Part shown: positions 10,550-22,749 of the stretch, one piece after another
Layout: every line of letters begins with the position of its first letter
Numbering within the stretch: position 1 is the first letter of the stretch
Assembly (NCBI RefSeq): GCF_019703515.2
Contig: NC_059346.1
Span: forward strand, 51,352,001 to 51,416,000
Direction: 5' to 3'
Source of the DNA: Myxocyprinus asiaticus
Lineage: Eukaryota; Chordata; Actinopteri; Cypriniformes; Catostomidae
DNA length: 64,000 nucleotides
The notes under the pieces: model-generated
Database searches by the model: none
Seen by the model: only the letters and a program-made list of their open reading frames with translations
Told to the model about the DNA's origin: nothing
Made by a program: the position numbers and the translations under genes

Positions 10550-12889
10550 CGAGCTCTGCGCACTTTGCTAGTTTTAATAATATTTGTGTCACAAACCGGT
10601 GAGATTCGATACACCCTGATCCTTAATTGTTCTGGGAAGACAATATGTCAAAGAATTCAAAATCCTCGGGCTCTGGAGATATTAAAAGACACTTATGTGC
10701 TCTGGCTGATTCCCCTCAGCGGCAGGCCGGAAGCCCCTGACTCAATTCGGATGGTGAACTGAAAGAAATCTGCCGTGAATTGATGAATGTGTCGGCAATG
10801 CTGATGAAAGTCGTTGCAGACTTGGAGGATCTTGCTGTAATACGTCGATCGCTGAGATTGTTACAAGAGTTGCGGATGTCGAGAGACGGATCGATTATCT
10901 GGAGTCATCGGAGAGGGAATTAGCTTCTAATCCGCTAGCGACCAAAGTGGATTTGGAATGCGTCTGGGAAAAACTGGAGGATTTAGAGAATCACAATCGA
11001 CGAAACAGCGTCTGAATTGTTGGAATTCCTGAGCATGAAGAAGGCCGAGATATGGTAAAATTCCTAGACGTGCTCTTTCTGTGTCTGCTCGACATAACAG
11101 GCCATAAGCTGGAAATCGAGTAAGCTCACAGAGTCCTGGCTCGGAAATCCGCTGAGGGAGACAGGCCCCGATCAATTCTGGCCAAATTTCTGAGATCATC
11201 CGATAAAGATCTTGTGTTACGCGAGGCGAGGAGTAAAGGAAGACTTTCTTGGAAGAACCACAGCATTTTCTTGTTCCCAGACTTTGCGAATTCGACAAGA
11301 GAGAAACATGATTGATTCAAGGAATGCAAGAAACTCTTACATCAGTGGAAGGTTGCTTTTACACTGATGTTCCCAGCCAAATTGAGAATAGACATTAAAG
11401 ATGGCTGCAAAATATTTACATACCCACAGCAAGCGATGTCTTTCATAAAGACAATTGAGTGAGTAAGCCATTTGGTGATTTTCATGTTGTTGCCTAGTGG
11501 GCCTGACTCACTGGAGTTTGTTTTGCAGAATAACACTCCCTCGGGACAGTTGTGGATGAATCTGCACAGTCTTGGTGCATATGCCTTCTATCGGCTGGAG
11601 TTTGTTTTGTGGAATATTTCTTGCAGGACATTGGAGTGAAAAGGACATGTGTTGCACTTGTGTAACGACCGAGTGTACCAGCTCACTGAACAATCTTTTG
11701 ACTGCCTATTCGTGTGTGCCAGTTCCGCTAGCGGCTGGAGTTTATTTTGTGGAGGAACACACCTTCGGGGCAATCTACACGTTTTTTCTGTTTTTTCCAC
11801 TTATTGGCTGGAGTTTGTTTTATTGTTTATTTCTGTCTCACAAAATTTGTATAGAAACACCAGACTTGAGCAATCCGATGGCAAAGTTGCCGCGTGCATG
11901 GGGGTAATGCACACTTTTTTCTTTTTTCTGTTTGTTTGTTGTTTGGGGAAGTTTGGGATTTGATTGTTACTCTAATGTTGGAATGTGGTCGTTATAATTT
12001 TATTTTTGACACACAATCTATATTTTCTTACATGTCAAAATGTCAAATGTTAATATGAGTGGGTTAACTCTCTCCACATGGAATGTGAATGGTTTGTAGC
12101 ACCCCATAAAAAGAAGGAAGGTTATTTCTCTTAAGCGTAAGAAATATGATATAGTGTTTCTTCAAGAAACGCATTTTTCCCCACAGGAAGCTGAAAAATT
12201 TGGGAAGATATGGGGTGGACATGTTTTCTTTAGTGTTGGCTCAAGTAAGAGCAAGAGAGTCATTACATTGATAAATAAGCATCTACAATTCAAATGTCTC
12301 AAACAGATTAAAGATAAATTAGGGAGAGTCATTATTGTTTTAGCAGAAATGCAGGGGCAAAGTCTTATAATGGCTAATATTTACGCACCTAACGTTGATG
12401 ATCAGGACTTTTTATAGATCTTGAAGGGATGTTGCAAGCCGCTGGCACCCCTCATGATATAATATTGGGAGGAGACTTTAATCTTTTGATGGTCCTTGAT
12501 CATAATGAAGCAAAAGTGTGTAAACCCCCTAGAGCAACCTTGACGCTTCACAGGATGTGTAAAAATCTTGGTCTTACAGATATTTGGAGACTTTTGAACC
12601 CATCTGGGAGGGACTATACATTTTTTCATCAGTCCATAAGATTTATTCTAGAACAGATGATGTTGTTTGAAAGTATATCTTTTTTTTAATGTTTATTTAT
12701 TTATTTATTTTTATGTTCTAATTGTTGGTGACCACTGTAGTGTGTGTTTGTGTCGGGTGGGGGAATGTTCTGGGGGAGGGGTTTAATGTATATAATTAAT
12801 TCTGTATTTGATGTTATGTTTGTATGATTTATGTATGGAATCAATAAAAACTGTTAATAACACAAATAAAAAAATTAAAAAAAATACAT
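10550..12889 (+). mobile_element. L1-type LINE, internally deleted and broken
   Basis: ORF1 begins near 10645 and degenerates. The minus-strand frames here are shadows; the + strand reads NHNRRNSV then, after a stop, IVGIPEHEEGRDMVKFLDV and IDIKDGCKIFTYPQQAMSFI, typical of the L1 ORF1p RNA-binding domain. ORF2 starts near 12040 with STWNVNGL, directly followed by a stop, then VFLQETH, IYAPN and GGDFN of the endonuclease. The reverse transcriptase is missing: after about 12640 the sequence jumps to the 3' UTR and ends AATCAATAAAAACTGTTAAT plus an A-rich tail. A full L1 would be 5-6 kb. Confidence 0.85.
12154..12640 (+). pseudogene. L1 ORF2 endonuclease fragment
   Basis: Apurinic-like endonuclease domain fragment in two frames (12154-12417 and 12429-12689). 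It keeps the catalytic-site motifs QETH and GGDFN but a stop separates them, and the domain ends in a deletion junction near 12640. Confidence 0.85.
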
Positions 12890-14692
12890 GTCTAAATGGA
12901 GTCTAAAATGTTTTGTGATCGGATCACAAAAACCACATACGAATGTGGTCAAAAACGCATGTGGCCACATTGCATTTGAGGTGTAAACGCTAATCCATCC
13001 TGTATGTGTCCCAGCAGCAAAGTGCCGCCCCTCACCTGTCAATCAACTGCTGCGCTAAAACAAGAGTTTAAACTTTGCCATTTACGAGTGGCTTTAAAAG
13101 GAAATAACCATCCGATCTGAACATTTTAAAAAGTGGATACATACACAATCACAAGAGCTTCACGGATATTTTTTAGTGTCTGATATCAACACAGATGACA
13201 AGCACGAACACCTGAAGCTCCTTTAATACAGGTAATACACTAAAATAACAGATAATTCTGCTTGACGTTGCGTATGTGCTTAGATTAAATTTCAAATGCA
13301 TCTAGGAGAAACAGCCACCATTTCTTTTGCGCTTTCTTTGTCTTTTCTGATTTTGTCGCGCTTTATTATCATGCAGTAACACACTGACATAGTAATTGAT
13401 GTATGTCGTCATGAAACAGAGACCCTCTCCAAATCTGAAAACAAGTGGTCACAGATGCATTTAAGTGACCAGGTGTAAACAGTGATGGAAACAGCGTCAA
13501 AAAGTAGTCCATGTGACTCGTGCATTATTTTCCAAGTCTTCCGAAAGAATACGGTCACTTTTTGTGATGAACAGACTGAAATTTAAGTCATCATTTACTC
13601 TCAGATCAAATCATTGATCAATTCCTGTATACAGTGCTCGAATCAAATATCTTGACACATGGGTAACATGAAACCTCATTGGTTCTTGTGTCATGACATC
13701 ATGTCATGTGGTCACAAATGCACAAGAACCAGTGAGGTTTCATGTTATTGACGTATCGCCATAATTGATTTGGACATTGTATACAGGTGAATAATTACTT
13801 ACATTTGGTCTGGTCATCATACAAAGTGACTGTATGGCTTCTGAAAATGTGGAAAATAGTGTACAAGTTGCACCAACTACTTTTAATGTGGTTTTATGTC
13901 CTTTGTAGAGCTTGACAGCACAGAGTCACTATTCACTCTCATTATATGGCAAATAAATGCTTAAAGATTACAAAATGAAATAATTTTGTGTTCCTTGAAG
14001 AAAAAAAAATATTGTTCGGGTTTGGAAGGGTGAGTAAATGATGGCAGAATTTCTTTTTTGGGTCAACTATTCCTTTAAACGTAGCGAAAGGAATAGTGTG
14101 TAACACTTCTGTATCGTTCTATCAGACTTAAATGATCAGACTTAAAAAAAAAAAAAAATAATAAAAAAAAATCGGTCTGATTTTTGCATGGTGGATGATT
14201 TAAAAATAACACCAGGAAAAAAATCACTATTTTTTTTCCTAAATATTTGCACAAAACTGCCTTTGTTAAAATAATTCATTCATTTTCCTGTTTAGGGATA
14301 CAAATGTGGAAATTAGTTTTAAAGTGGAATTCTCACTTGTGGTTCTGCCCCATTGGTCAAATAGCTTCACACTCTCAGCTAATCAGGGGCTTGTGATAGA
14401 GCAGTTATTATTTAATGTGCCTGGCGGGGTTATTCCTGATTTTCCCTCTTTGTTATGTAAATTAGGTTTTGATTGGCCTCTTGGGACATTGATCTGGCGT
14501 GCAACAGAATCAGCCTATTTCAGAGTATAACAGTGAGTGTTGTCACTGGTTCACTGACCTTTTTATTTAATGCTATTTAGAAATCACCATTAAACACAAT
14601 GCATCCAGAAGTTATTTGATGTTATCCTACATCAAAAGTTTGCAACACAATGCTTTAGGTTTTACATTCATTACATTTCACATTCTGAAAGT

Positions 14693-15980
14693 AAAGTTGA
14701 AAGTGGAGATCTATAGTAAAAAAGAACTTAAATATTGATCTGTTTCTCACCCACACTTATCATATCGCTTCAGAAGATATAGATTTAATCACTGGAGTTG
14801 TTTGGATTACTTTTATGCTGCCTTTATGTGATTTTTGGAGCTTGAAAGGTCTGTCACCATTCACTTGCATTGTGAGGACCTACAGAGCTGAAATATTCTT
14901 CAAAAAATCTTTGTGTTCAGCAGAACACAAAGGAAGGAAGTATCAGTACTCGTTTTCCAAAAAAATTGTATGAGGACATCCCTAGTTAGCAGTAAATCTA
15001 TGAGCCGGCTCTTTTTAGTGAATCAAAAAGACTTATGAATCTGTTGGAGCTGACTGAATTAATTGATCACTCCAAATAAACCAAGAACTGTTACTGTGTT
15101 ATGTGTACTTAAGGCTCGTGAGAGTTACTTACTGGTCGTTCATATGACAACATGTAGTTTAAAATGCAAATTTAGTTTTGTTGTAATGAGTGAATAATGT
15201 AAAAAACAATTCTAAATGGACTATCTAGCAATTAAATATTTAATAAATAATAAAACAATTCAGTTCTTTAAAAAAGCAGTTCACTTTTAAACAAGCTTAC
15301 AGTATTGTTTTTTTTATTTTTATTTTATCCCCTTTTCTCACAATTTGGAATGCCGAATTCCCACTACTTAGTAGGTCCTCATGGTGGCGCGGTTGCTCAC
15401 CTCAGTCTGGGTGGCGGAGAACAAGTCTCTGTTGCCTCTGCTTCTGAGACCGTCAATCTGTGCATCTTATCACTTGGCTCGTTGTTCATGAAACCGCGAA
15501 GACTCACAGCTTGTGGAGGCTCATGCTATTCTCCGCGATCCACGCACAACTTACCACGCGCCCCATTGAGAGCGAGAACCACTAATCGCGACCACGAGGA
15601 GGTTACCCCATGTGACTCTACCCTCCCTAGCAACCGGGCCAATTTAGTTGCTTAGGAGACCTGGCTCGATTCACTCAGCACACCCTGGATTCGAACTCAC
15701 GACTCCAGGGGTGGTAGTCAGCATCAATACTCGTTGAGCTACCCAGGCCCCCCTTACAGTATTGTTTATTTGTCTCGCATATCTGTAAAATACAATAAAT
15801 AATAATAAATAAAATAAAATAAAATAATAAAAATGTCCGGTAAGAAATCTGACTGGCTGGTAAATGTTTTATCTACCTGTCTCCTTGGCTGGTGGGCTAA
15901 AAAGTAAATTTCAGACCCTGCATGAGGGTGAGTAAATGATGAGAGGATTTTTATTTTTGGGTGAACTATCCCTTTAAATC
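14693..15980. mobile_element. palindromic element interrupted by SINE-bearing insert
   Basis: 14693-14965 matches the inner and right part of the palindromic family (ACTTTTATGCTGCCTTTATG, ACCTACAGAGCTGAAATATT). The family's right end (GGGTGAGTAAATGATGAGAG ... GGGTGAACTATCCCTTTAAA) appears at 15919-15978. About 950 bases including a SINE lie between. Confidence 0.5.
15305..15753 (-). mobile_element. tRNA-derived SINE, copy 1
   Basis: Nearly full-length copy of the window's commonest SINE, head on the right. On the minus strand the tRNA-like head has an A-box region (GGGTAGCTCAACGAGTATTG) and a B box (GAGTTCGAATCC), then a unique body and a tail ending in an A-rich run. Confidence 0.85.
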
Positions 15981-16371
15981 CACACTGCAGATCATGTTGG
16001 TAGGCACTAGAAAATATTGATTCTGCAGCATGTTTATAGAGTGTTGTCTTTAAATAAAACTTGCATTTGAAGGGAGCTCAGCTTGTATGCGGGCTGGTGA
16101 AATATTCATAGGGAGGCTTGCGGCACCAGTGGGAGTAATTTTGCTCTTTAAAAACAGCACGTTCAGCAATATTTGTGTGAAACTTGTCATGACAAACAGC
16201 AAATAGCGATGCATTAATTCTGGCTTGTAAGACAGGAGTTTACAAAGCGCTAATTATATAGGCAATCTACCAGTGTAACACTGATAGTATCAATATTCTA
16301 AGTGTTGCACAGATCTTTGTATTATTAAGAAAAGAAACCTGATCAAATGCTTTTATGGTCTTCAGACTTTT

Positions 16372-16482
16372 AGTAGTTGCTTAGGAGACCTGGCTGGAGT
16401 CACTCAGCACACCCTGGATTCGAACTCGCGACTCCAGGGCAGGTAGTCAGCGTCAATACTCACTGAGCTACCCAGGCCCCCA
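16372..16482 (-). mobile_element. tRNA-derived SINE, head fragment
   Basis: Only the tRNA-like head and about 40 bases of the body remain, including the B box GAGTTCGAATCC and A box TAGCTCAGTGAGT. Confidence 0.85.
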
Positions 16483-17754
16483 CTCTAATGAATTTTAATG
16501 TTACCTTTCACCTTTTTGTGACTGTACATGCGATGTCAGAAGTCACCTGTCCATATACACATGTAAATGAGAGTTTGTATGTGTGCTGTGAAGTGATGCA
16601 GATTTCAGCAGGGCTTTTAGAGGATCAAGCCTGACACCAGACCCTCAGATGGACTTATATGTTGGAAGGAGCAGGGAGGTGGCAAACACTGAATGACCGT
16701 CTTAGGAAGCTTCGTTTCAGAGGATTTGTGCCAGTTCACTTGTTCTGATTCACAAAGACACAGATCAGGAGGCCACACGGCTCAGTGTGTGTGCGTATGT
16801 GCACGTGTGTGTGTGCATTGCATCGTGAGAAGTATGTCGGATGTCATTTATACTAGATTTAAATGTTTGTGTGTTAGTATAAGGTACATCTAGAGGTTTA
16901 TTATGCTATAACAGATGTGCATTGGTGGAAAAAAATGGTGCATTTCTGCAATTGTTACCTTTTTACTTGACGTAACTCTTCAAATGAGTTTTGTTGGTGT
17001 AACCTAATGTTAGGCTAACCATGGGTTAGATCAAGTAGAAATTGTAGATTGGAGCTATACTTGAATGCCTATTGCCTGCATAGAAACTAGCTGCCCGGGA
17101 GCATTGCCAAGACGGCTGCTGAGTGACTTGCCTTAAATGGACTTTGGTGTGGCTCATTGACCTCTTTTATCTCATGTGTATGTGGGGTGTGCTAGAAGTT
17201 TCCCTCCCTTTCAGAGAGATTGTCATGCTTGCCTCTCTCTAGTGCTCTTTGCCGCTCTCTCGCAAGGCTTATGGATTCCTAACCCTGCAGACTTTAAAGA
17301 AACAGGTGAAAGACCCCTCGATTTAGAAGTCTGAAACTATAGATTAGCAAACTTTACTCTGATTTCTAGATCAAAAGCCAGGTATTGACACAAAGATGGT
17401 CAAAGATCAGTGAATCCTTCAACATGGAGGTTATCTTTGAGAAAACAGAAGAGATCAAACACTGAGGCTCATTTAGTGCCCTATGGTATTAATGTGATCT
17501 ATATGGGAGGACTGTTGTGACACAGTAGTGCCAGTCTGGGCCTCAAACAAAGGGGTAGGGCAACATGTTGAAAGACAGCCTGTTCATATGTTAAGTTAAC
17601 AGAGCTAGGAATGGCAATCATAAAGAAATGACCAATTCTAGTTCTGATTCAGATACCGTAATGGTTCCATTAACAATCCTTTTAGTAATTACAACAAAAC
17701 TTGTAATGTGTAACTTTAACTACAGATTGTCAAATTAACAACCATCAAGTGATT
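16483..17754. other. no gene seen
   Basis: Short GT tract near 16785-16815. No exon with recognisable product. Confidence 0.45.
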
Positions 17755-18300
17755 ACTTTAATAAGGGATAATGTACAATCAGCCAGTTGCTATCGCAAAA
17801 TAAACCCCGACAGGGTGATCAGGTTCCCGAAGCGAAGCGATAACAATGGTTGACTGTACATTATCCCGCTTATTACATGGCTACTAACCAAATAAATAAA
17901 TAAATGCACATGAACTATTGATTTGCGTTGAAATAATGTTATTATGTAAAAGAAATCGCTGAACAGCTAATTTGCACCTCCGGTTTGCGTCAGAGTTCTG
18001 TTGGTGTTTATTTTGCGAAAATGACTTTCTAACTGCTCATTATCCAGCTTATTACAAGACTGCTTGCCAAATAAATAAATAAATGGACATGAAACATCCA
18101 TATGAGTTAAAATGATTATAATATCTTACTTGTAGAGATTGCAAAGTGATCCAAAAGGTAGGAAAGATGACTCGCAATACCCGGATAAACCAGTCTGATA
18201 GGTCTTAATCCCCGGATGTGCTGTTGTTACTTAGAAATATCAGACCTCTAGATGGTGCCATTGACCAATCAGAATCAAGTACTCCAGATAGCCATGTAAT
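17755..18300. mobile_element. GGATAATGTACA-type repeat, copy 1
   Basis: Contains repeated ATTATCC(C/A)GCTTATTACA segments, CAAATAAATAAATAAATG and inverted GTACATTATCC motifs. Related sequence lies at 43100-43380. No coding region. Confidence 0.5.
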
Positions 18301-18311
18301 ATGTACACAAA

Positions 18312-18665
18312 ACACAGTAAGAGTTCTTGGTTCATTTCAAATCGGACGAAATGAATGACTTGCTGTTCAGTAAGTTGTTCATACACTTAAAAGAACCAGC
18401 TGATGAGAATCATTTTTTCGGAAGGTAGCGCTGTAAGTTTTGCAGTGTAGATTCAAAAGAACCGAGTAAAAATAGTAATTTCTTTGGGAATCAGACCAAA
18501 GAACCGATTCTTAAGAGTCATTAGTTTGGGAATCGGACCACACTGGTCATGCTGTATGTTTCATACTGTAGATTAAAAATGCCAGCTCTTAAGAGTCATT
18601 CGTTCAGTAATCGGACTATACTGGTTGTGCTGTATGTTTCGTGCTGTAGTTATTCGTTCGGTGTA
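18312..18665 (-). repeat. tandem 75-90 bp units, copy 1
   Basis: About four imperfect units around AAGAGTCATT-GTT-GGGAATCGGACCA-ACTGGTCATGCTGTATGTTTC. The same units in the opposite orientation occur at 51840-52630 within mcam intron 14. Confidence 0.65.
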
Positions 18666-18825
18666 TTTTAGTACGGTGTTCTGCATCGTCAGAAGAATGC
18701 ACATTCAAGAACCATTAATGGAACTGAAGGTCATGAAAATAATTCGTTTCTGGTATTTAAAAAATGTTGAACTGGTTCTGAAAAAGAACAATTCTCGGTT
18801 CCGAACCCTACTCTTTTCCATACTA

Positions 18826-19100
18826 TAAAAATGGATGGTGATTTACATTGTTGAGCCCATTAATGGACAAAAAAACCTTGTGTGCTACATTCCAAGTCTT
18901 CTAAAGTCATAAGATACCTCATTCAAACAACAGTATGGCTTCAGAAGACTTGGGATATAGAATACAAGTTCTCTGTACTACTTTTATGGTGCTTTTTTTG
19001 TCCATTTTTGAGCTTGGCAACCCCTTTTCACTCTATGCTTTCATTGTATGTTTAATTGTTTTCATTGTAAATAATGACACATTCAATGATCCCTTTAACT
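18826..19100. repeat. palindromic element core fragment
   Basis: Central part of the GGGATAGTTCACCC family: inverted pairs around CCAAGTCTTCTAAAG and CTTCAGAAGACTTGG and the CTTTTATGGTGCTTTTTTTG segment. Both outer ends are absent. Confidence 0.5.
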
Positions 19101-20046
19101 AGACTACAGTGTCTTAACTTTTATAATGGCAACACAAAGCCCTTTGAATTCAAAAGATAAAGTCAAAGATAAAGTCCATTTTCCTATCACAGGTCACTGA
19201 ATACCTCTCAGAATAACCTCTCACTGGTTTCACCTTTAAAAGGGAGGCAGTTTGTGTTTGCTTGATAGCTTTTGCGTTTGTCTGTTTGAAGTTTACAGAG
19301 TCACACAGCAAGAATGAAACAGCTGGAGATGTCATTTATCTCAGCTGAAGCTGAAACAGAAGCTCATCTGCTTTGTTACCAAGCAGACAGACTGATGTTG
19401 TGACTGACTACTGTCAGAGACACAATGTATATGTGGCACTGTAATCAGGGTGATATAATGTACCCCATTGTTAGTGGTTCTGTTGTTTAAGTGTTTATGT
19501 ACTTTGCCACTTTGAATAATATAATTGTTTTAGTAGGGCTAGGAAATTTAAAGTAGTTATTTCTTCCATTAATAGTTTACATTTTACTGCCAAAAATAAA
19601 CGCAATTAATGCATTATCCATTTTTTCACTCCCTGAAACTTCACTAATGTTTTTCCACACTTCCTGTGACTAAAATTAGCATATATAAATTTTAAGGAGG
19701 TACACGCTCGACTCGACTGCACATCCTAGCACAGAAACTGATTGTGTGGAGCAGTGCATGCTTATTTATTACGCGTAACACATTTCCCGGGAATAATAAA
19801 CACGGGAGCGGATTTACTTTACAGAGAATGGAGACTTCACCCGCAAGTGGTGAGCCAGGTGTGGAAGAGATACCCAAAAACTCTCACTCACTGTCAACTG
19901 AACCAGTGTGAAAAACAAAACAGCATATGCGCGATAGAGACTGAATGGCAGCCAGAGAAAATAATAATTTTATATTTAAAACTTAAGCATTCAATTTGTT
20001 TTATTTCTGTATGTATAGTGTCTAATAATGCATTGGCAATGTACAC

Positions 20047-21096
20047 CGAAAGGAGACCTATTATGCCCCTTTTCACAAGATGTAATATAAGTCTCAGGTG
20101 TCCCCAGAATGTGTCTGTGAATTTCAGCTCAAAATACCATTTATTATACCATGTTGTAAATGCCTCTTTTTCGGTGGAATCAAAAACACGCTGTATTCGT
20201 GTGTGTCTCTTTAAATGCAAATGAGCTGCTGCTCCCCGCCCCCTTTCCGGAAGAGGGCTGTGCCTTTACAGCTCATGCTTCGGATACTATAGCAACAACA
20301 AATCAGAACCAATATGACTGACACCGTAAATACCGGAGTGTTTTTCAGTCATTTAGCAACGATGGATGAGCAACACAAAAAATGTACTGTAATGACGTTA
20401 GCTATGCGCTATAACGAGACATGTCATTTTAGGGGGTTGTCTTGCATCATGCGATTTGCAAACATTCACAAAATATAAAGTGCAATACTTACATCTTCAG
20501 GATATAAAGCTGGAACATGAACAGTTGGCACTGATCCATGCTTGAGAATCAAATATTTAGAAGAGCCTGCTTTATATTGACCCTCATTCACAAAGCAGTC
20601 CGGTGTAAAATGATTTGCTCAAACATACATGAATTTTGGTATGTTTTGGGGAACATTTTCTTCAAAAACAAAACTTGTCCTCTGCATCTTCAGTGGCTCT
20701 GATGCTGGGAGTACATGAAGACTCTTATGTTCACTTTTACAGCCAACAAAAGAACACTTATGACGCTTACGAAGTTGAGACATTATTCTTCTCACTGTAG
20801 CTGCTCCAGAGCGGAAAAAATGCCGGACTGTGTGTCGATCACTCAGGGGAGGATCTATGATAATAGGATGGAGTCCGTCACCAGTCGTGGGCGTGGCCTG
20901 CTCTAACGTGACGTCACTTTTGAGCGGATACCAAAACCAATCACTTTGAGACACTGTTTTAGATTAATAGAAATATAAGAAAGAGGAGTGGGTGGACTTT
21001 TAACATTGTAGGGTGGTTGTGTACGCACACTGCCGACTCACATTAATGTTCAAACACCATGTAAAAGTGAACTTTGCATAATAGGTCCCCTTTAAG
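20047..21096. mobile_element. DNA transposon with GACCTATTATGC ends and THAP exon
   Basis: Left end AAAGGAGACCTATTATGCCC, right end GCATAATAGGTCCCCTTTAA, an imperfect inverted pair of about 18 bases. The right flank reads TTAA, suggesting TTAA-type integration; the left flank has decayed to CGAA. It carries a minus-strand THAP-like coding exon. Confidence 0.7.
20493..20783 (-). pseudogene. THAP-domain exon, stop at third zinc ligand
   Basis: From ATG at 20783 the minus strand reads MSQLRKRHKCSFVGCKSEHK with a C-x4-C pair, then LHVLPASEPLKMQRTSFVF, then at 20621-20619 a TGA followed directly by ANH and FTPDCFVNEGQYKAG. A THAP zinc finger is C-x2-4-C-x35-53-C-x2-H; the TGA lies 39 residues after the second Cys and exactly two before His, so the third ligand Cys codon has become a stop. 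SVPTVH matches the AVPTIF box. A consensus donor (GTAAGTATT) follows PED at 20492-20484. It is either part of the element's former P-type transposase or a captured host exon. Confidence 0.65.
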
Positions 21097-21596
21097 TTTC
21101 TCTTATGAATTGAATCTGCCCATTTGATCCTATTATCAAAAAAGTCCACTGGAAAATGGCAAAAGAATTTGCCCAACTTTTAATAATAGCATGTCCACTA
21201 TTTTTATGGCACGTAAACATATACTTTATACTGTTATCAAAGATTTATGCCTGTAAAAATGTATCTAATTAACTCTATCTGCAAAAAAATAAAAAAAAAT
21301 AAAAAACAAATCTGAACATTTTAATGTTTATATTAAAATAAAGGATGACTAACCAATTTCTTGCAAGTTCTTTGTGACAAAATATTAAGTAAATATATTT
21401 CTGATTATATTTTAATATTTGTTTAAATGCACCATGTAACATGATTTGTCGCAATTAATTACAGAAAACTGTGCAATTAATTAGTTAAAATCGGTTTAAT
21501 TAGTGTCCAAATCAGTTGATAGCCCTAGTTTTTTTGAGGAGTGGTACAAAATCTGATTCAGCTTTCCACAATTTCTGTACCCTTGCCCTTTTATGT

Positions 21597-21620
21597 ACAC
21601 ACACACACACACACACACAA
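21597..21620. repeat. CA microsatellite
   Basis: About twelve AC units. Confidence 0.9.
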
Positions 21621-22703
21621 GCTAAGTCATCATCCTGTGAAAACAATGTGGTTTCAGGCATCCTTACTCTTGTGATTTGAAACTCTGTCAGCACGTCCAA
21701 ATATTCACCAGTGGTTTCCAACCGTGGGTTTGCTGAGGGTGTGTAGGCCAACTGCCCCAACTGTTAACACAACGCTGTGCTTTCACAAACGTGGGCTTAA
21801 GGTCTCTGTCTCTCTTCTCTCTCTCACTCTCTTTCATTTTCTGTTTTTCTCTTTCTCAGATTAGAATAATCATGCGGGCCCTTGCTTAGACCCCCTCTGA
21901 GGGGGATCTGACAAGATATTCTGCACCTAATCCGATTAGCCAGTCATGTATAAGGACAAAATCATTGTTAACTTGTTTGTGCTGGAGAAGATTAAGAAAG
22001 CATAACTTGAGGACACACAATGAACTTCTGGTAACCTTTGTGTTTACCTGAAGACATGGATTAATTTGGGATGTTCTAGGGCAGTGGTTTGTTCTGATAG
22101 AGTTGCGGAGTCAGGGAAAAAAACATGATGTCCAAGGTAAAACCTGTCCTGAATCAGTTGAGAACCACTGTTCTGGACTAAGATAATGGCTTTAGATGGA
22201 GACAGTCAGTGAGAAGGAGATTTGCTCACCAGGTGTGAAAACAATGTCTTGCGTTTGAAGGCCATGGGCGGATGGACGCAGTCTGGGGGCCTCCGCACTC
22301 TCAGTAAAGCTGTGATAGAGGATAGAAAGCTCAGAGTACATAGGGCCAGCGTCTTGGTCACAATGAGTGGGGCGGTTGTTCACAGCTGGGGTGGGGTAAT
22401 AGAGGGAGGGAGTGAGGGAGAGAGAAAGTCAGCAGCCCTGAAAATGGGGTGTGAACCCAGAATGGGACCAGCGGGATGTGACTGCGAGTTTAATAAGGCT
22501 TTGTGTGTGGGTGGGTTTACTTCTTTGGGGATAAATTTGTCCCTAGAAGCTAGCTAAATGTTACAAAACCTCTCTTTGGGGACGTCCTCAAAGGTGACAT
22601 GTATTACATGACATGTAAACATGTATTTATTTATTTTTTGCTATAAATTAAGAGTAATTTTAGGATTAAGGATAAGGTTTGGATTAGGGTTAAGGTTAGT
22701 ATG

Positions 22704-22749
<46 letters not shown>

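Larger units (their letters stand above)
10433..13482. mobile_element. hAT-like MITE hosting an L1
   Basis: Left end CCCTTTCCACCTGGTATTAA, right end inverse CTGTTTACACCTGGTCACTT. Internal GATCGGATCAC and GTGATC motifs are palindromic. It has no coding sequence of its own; the body is interrupted from about 10545 to 12890 by the L1. Confidence 0.55.
10253..14078. mobile_element. outer palindromic element split by nested insertions
   Basis: The left half (10253-10432) starts GGGACAGTTCACCCAAAAAT. The right half (13483-14078) ends TGGGTCAACTATTCCTTTAA. Between them lies a second element and inside that an L1. The central part of the right half (13665-13745) is itself a near-perfect hairpin with arms AACATGAAACCTCATTGGTT and its inverse. 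Confidence 0.7.
19533..21526. mobile_element. outer DNA element with TAGGGCTA ends
   Basis: TAGGGCTAGGAAATTTAAAG at the left and ATCAGTTGATAGCCCTAG at the right form short inverted ends of a family common in fish. The interior is largely replaced by the element at 20047-21096. Confidence 0.4.

Noticed and set aside
10927..11298. Minus-strand 123-codon frame in the L1
   Set aside because: Antisense of L1 ORF1; the + strand carries the recognisable motifs.
16372..16482. tRNA gene suggested by A and B boxes
   Set aside because: The boxes belong to the SINE head; there is no cloverleaf-closing acceptor stem and the same head recurs in all SINE copies.
21800..21930. Splice-acceptor-like pyrimidine tract as start of an exon
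   Set aside because: Downstream codons terminate quickly in the ATG frame and no family is recognised.
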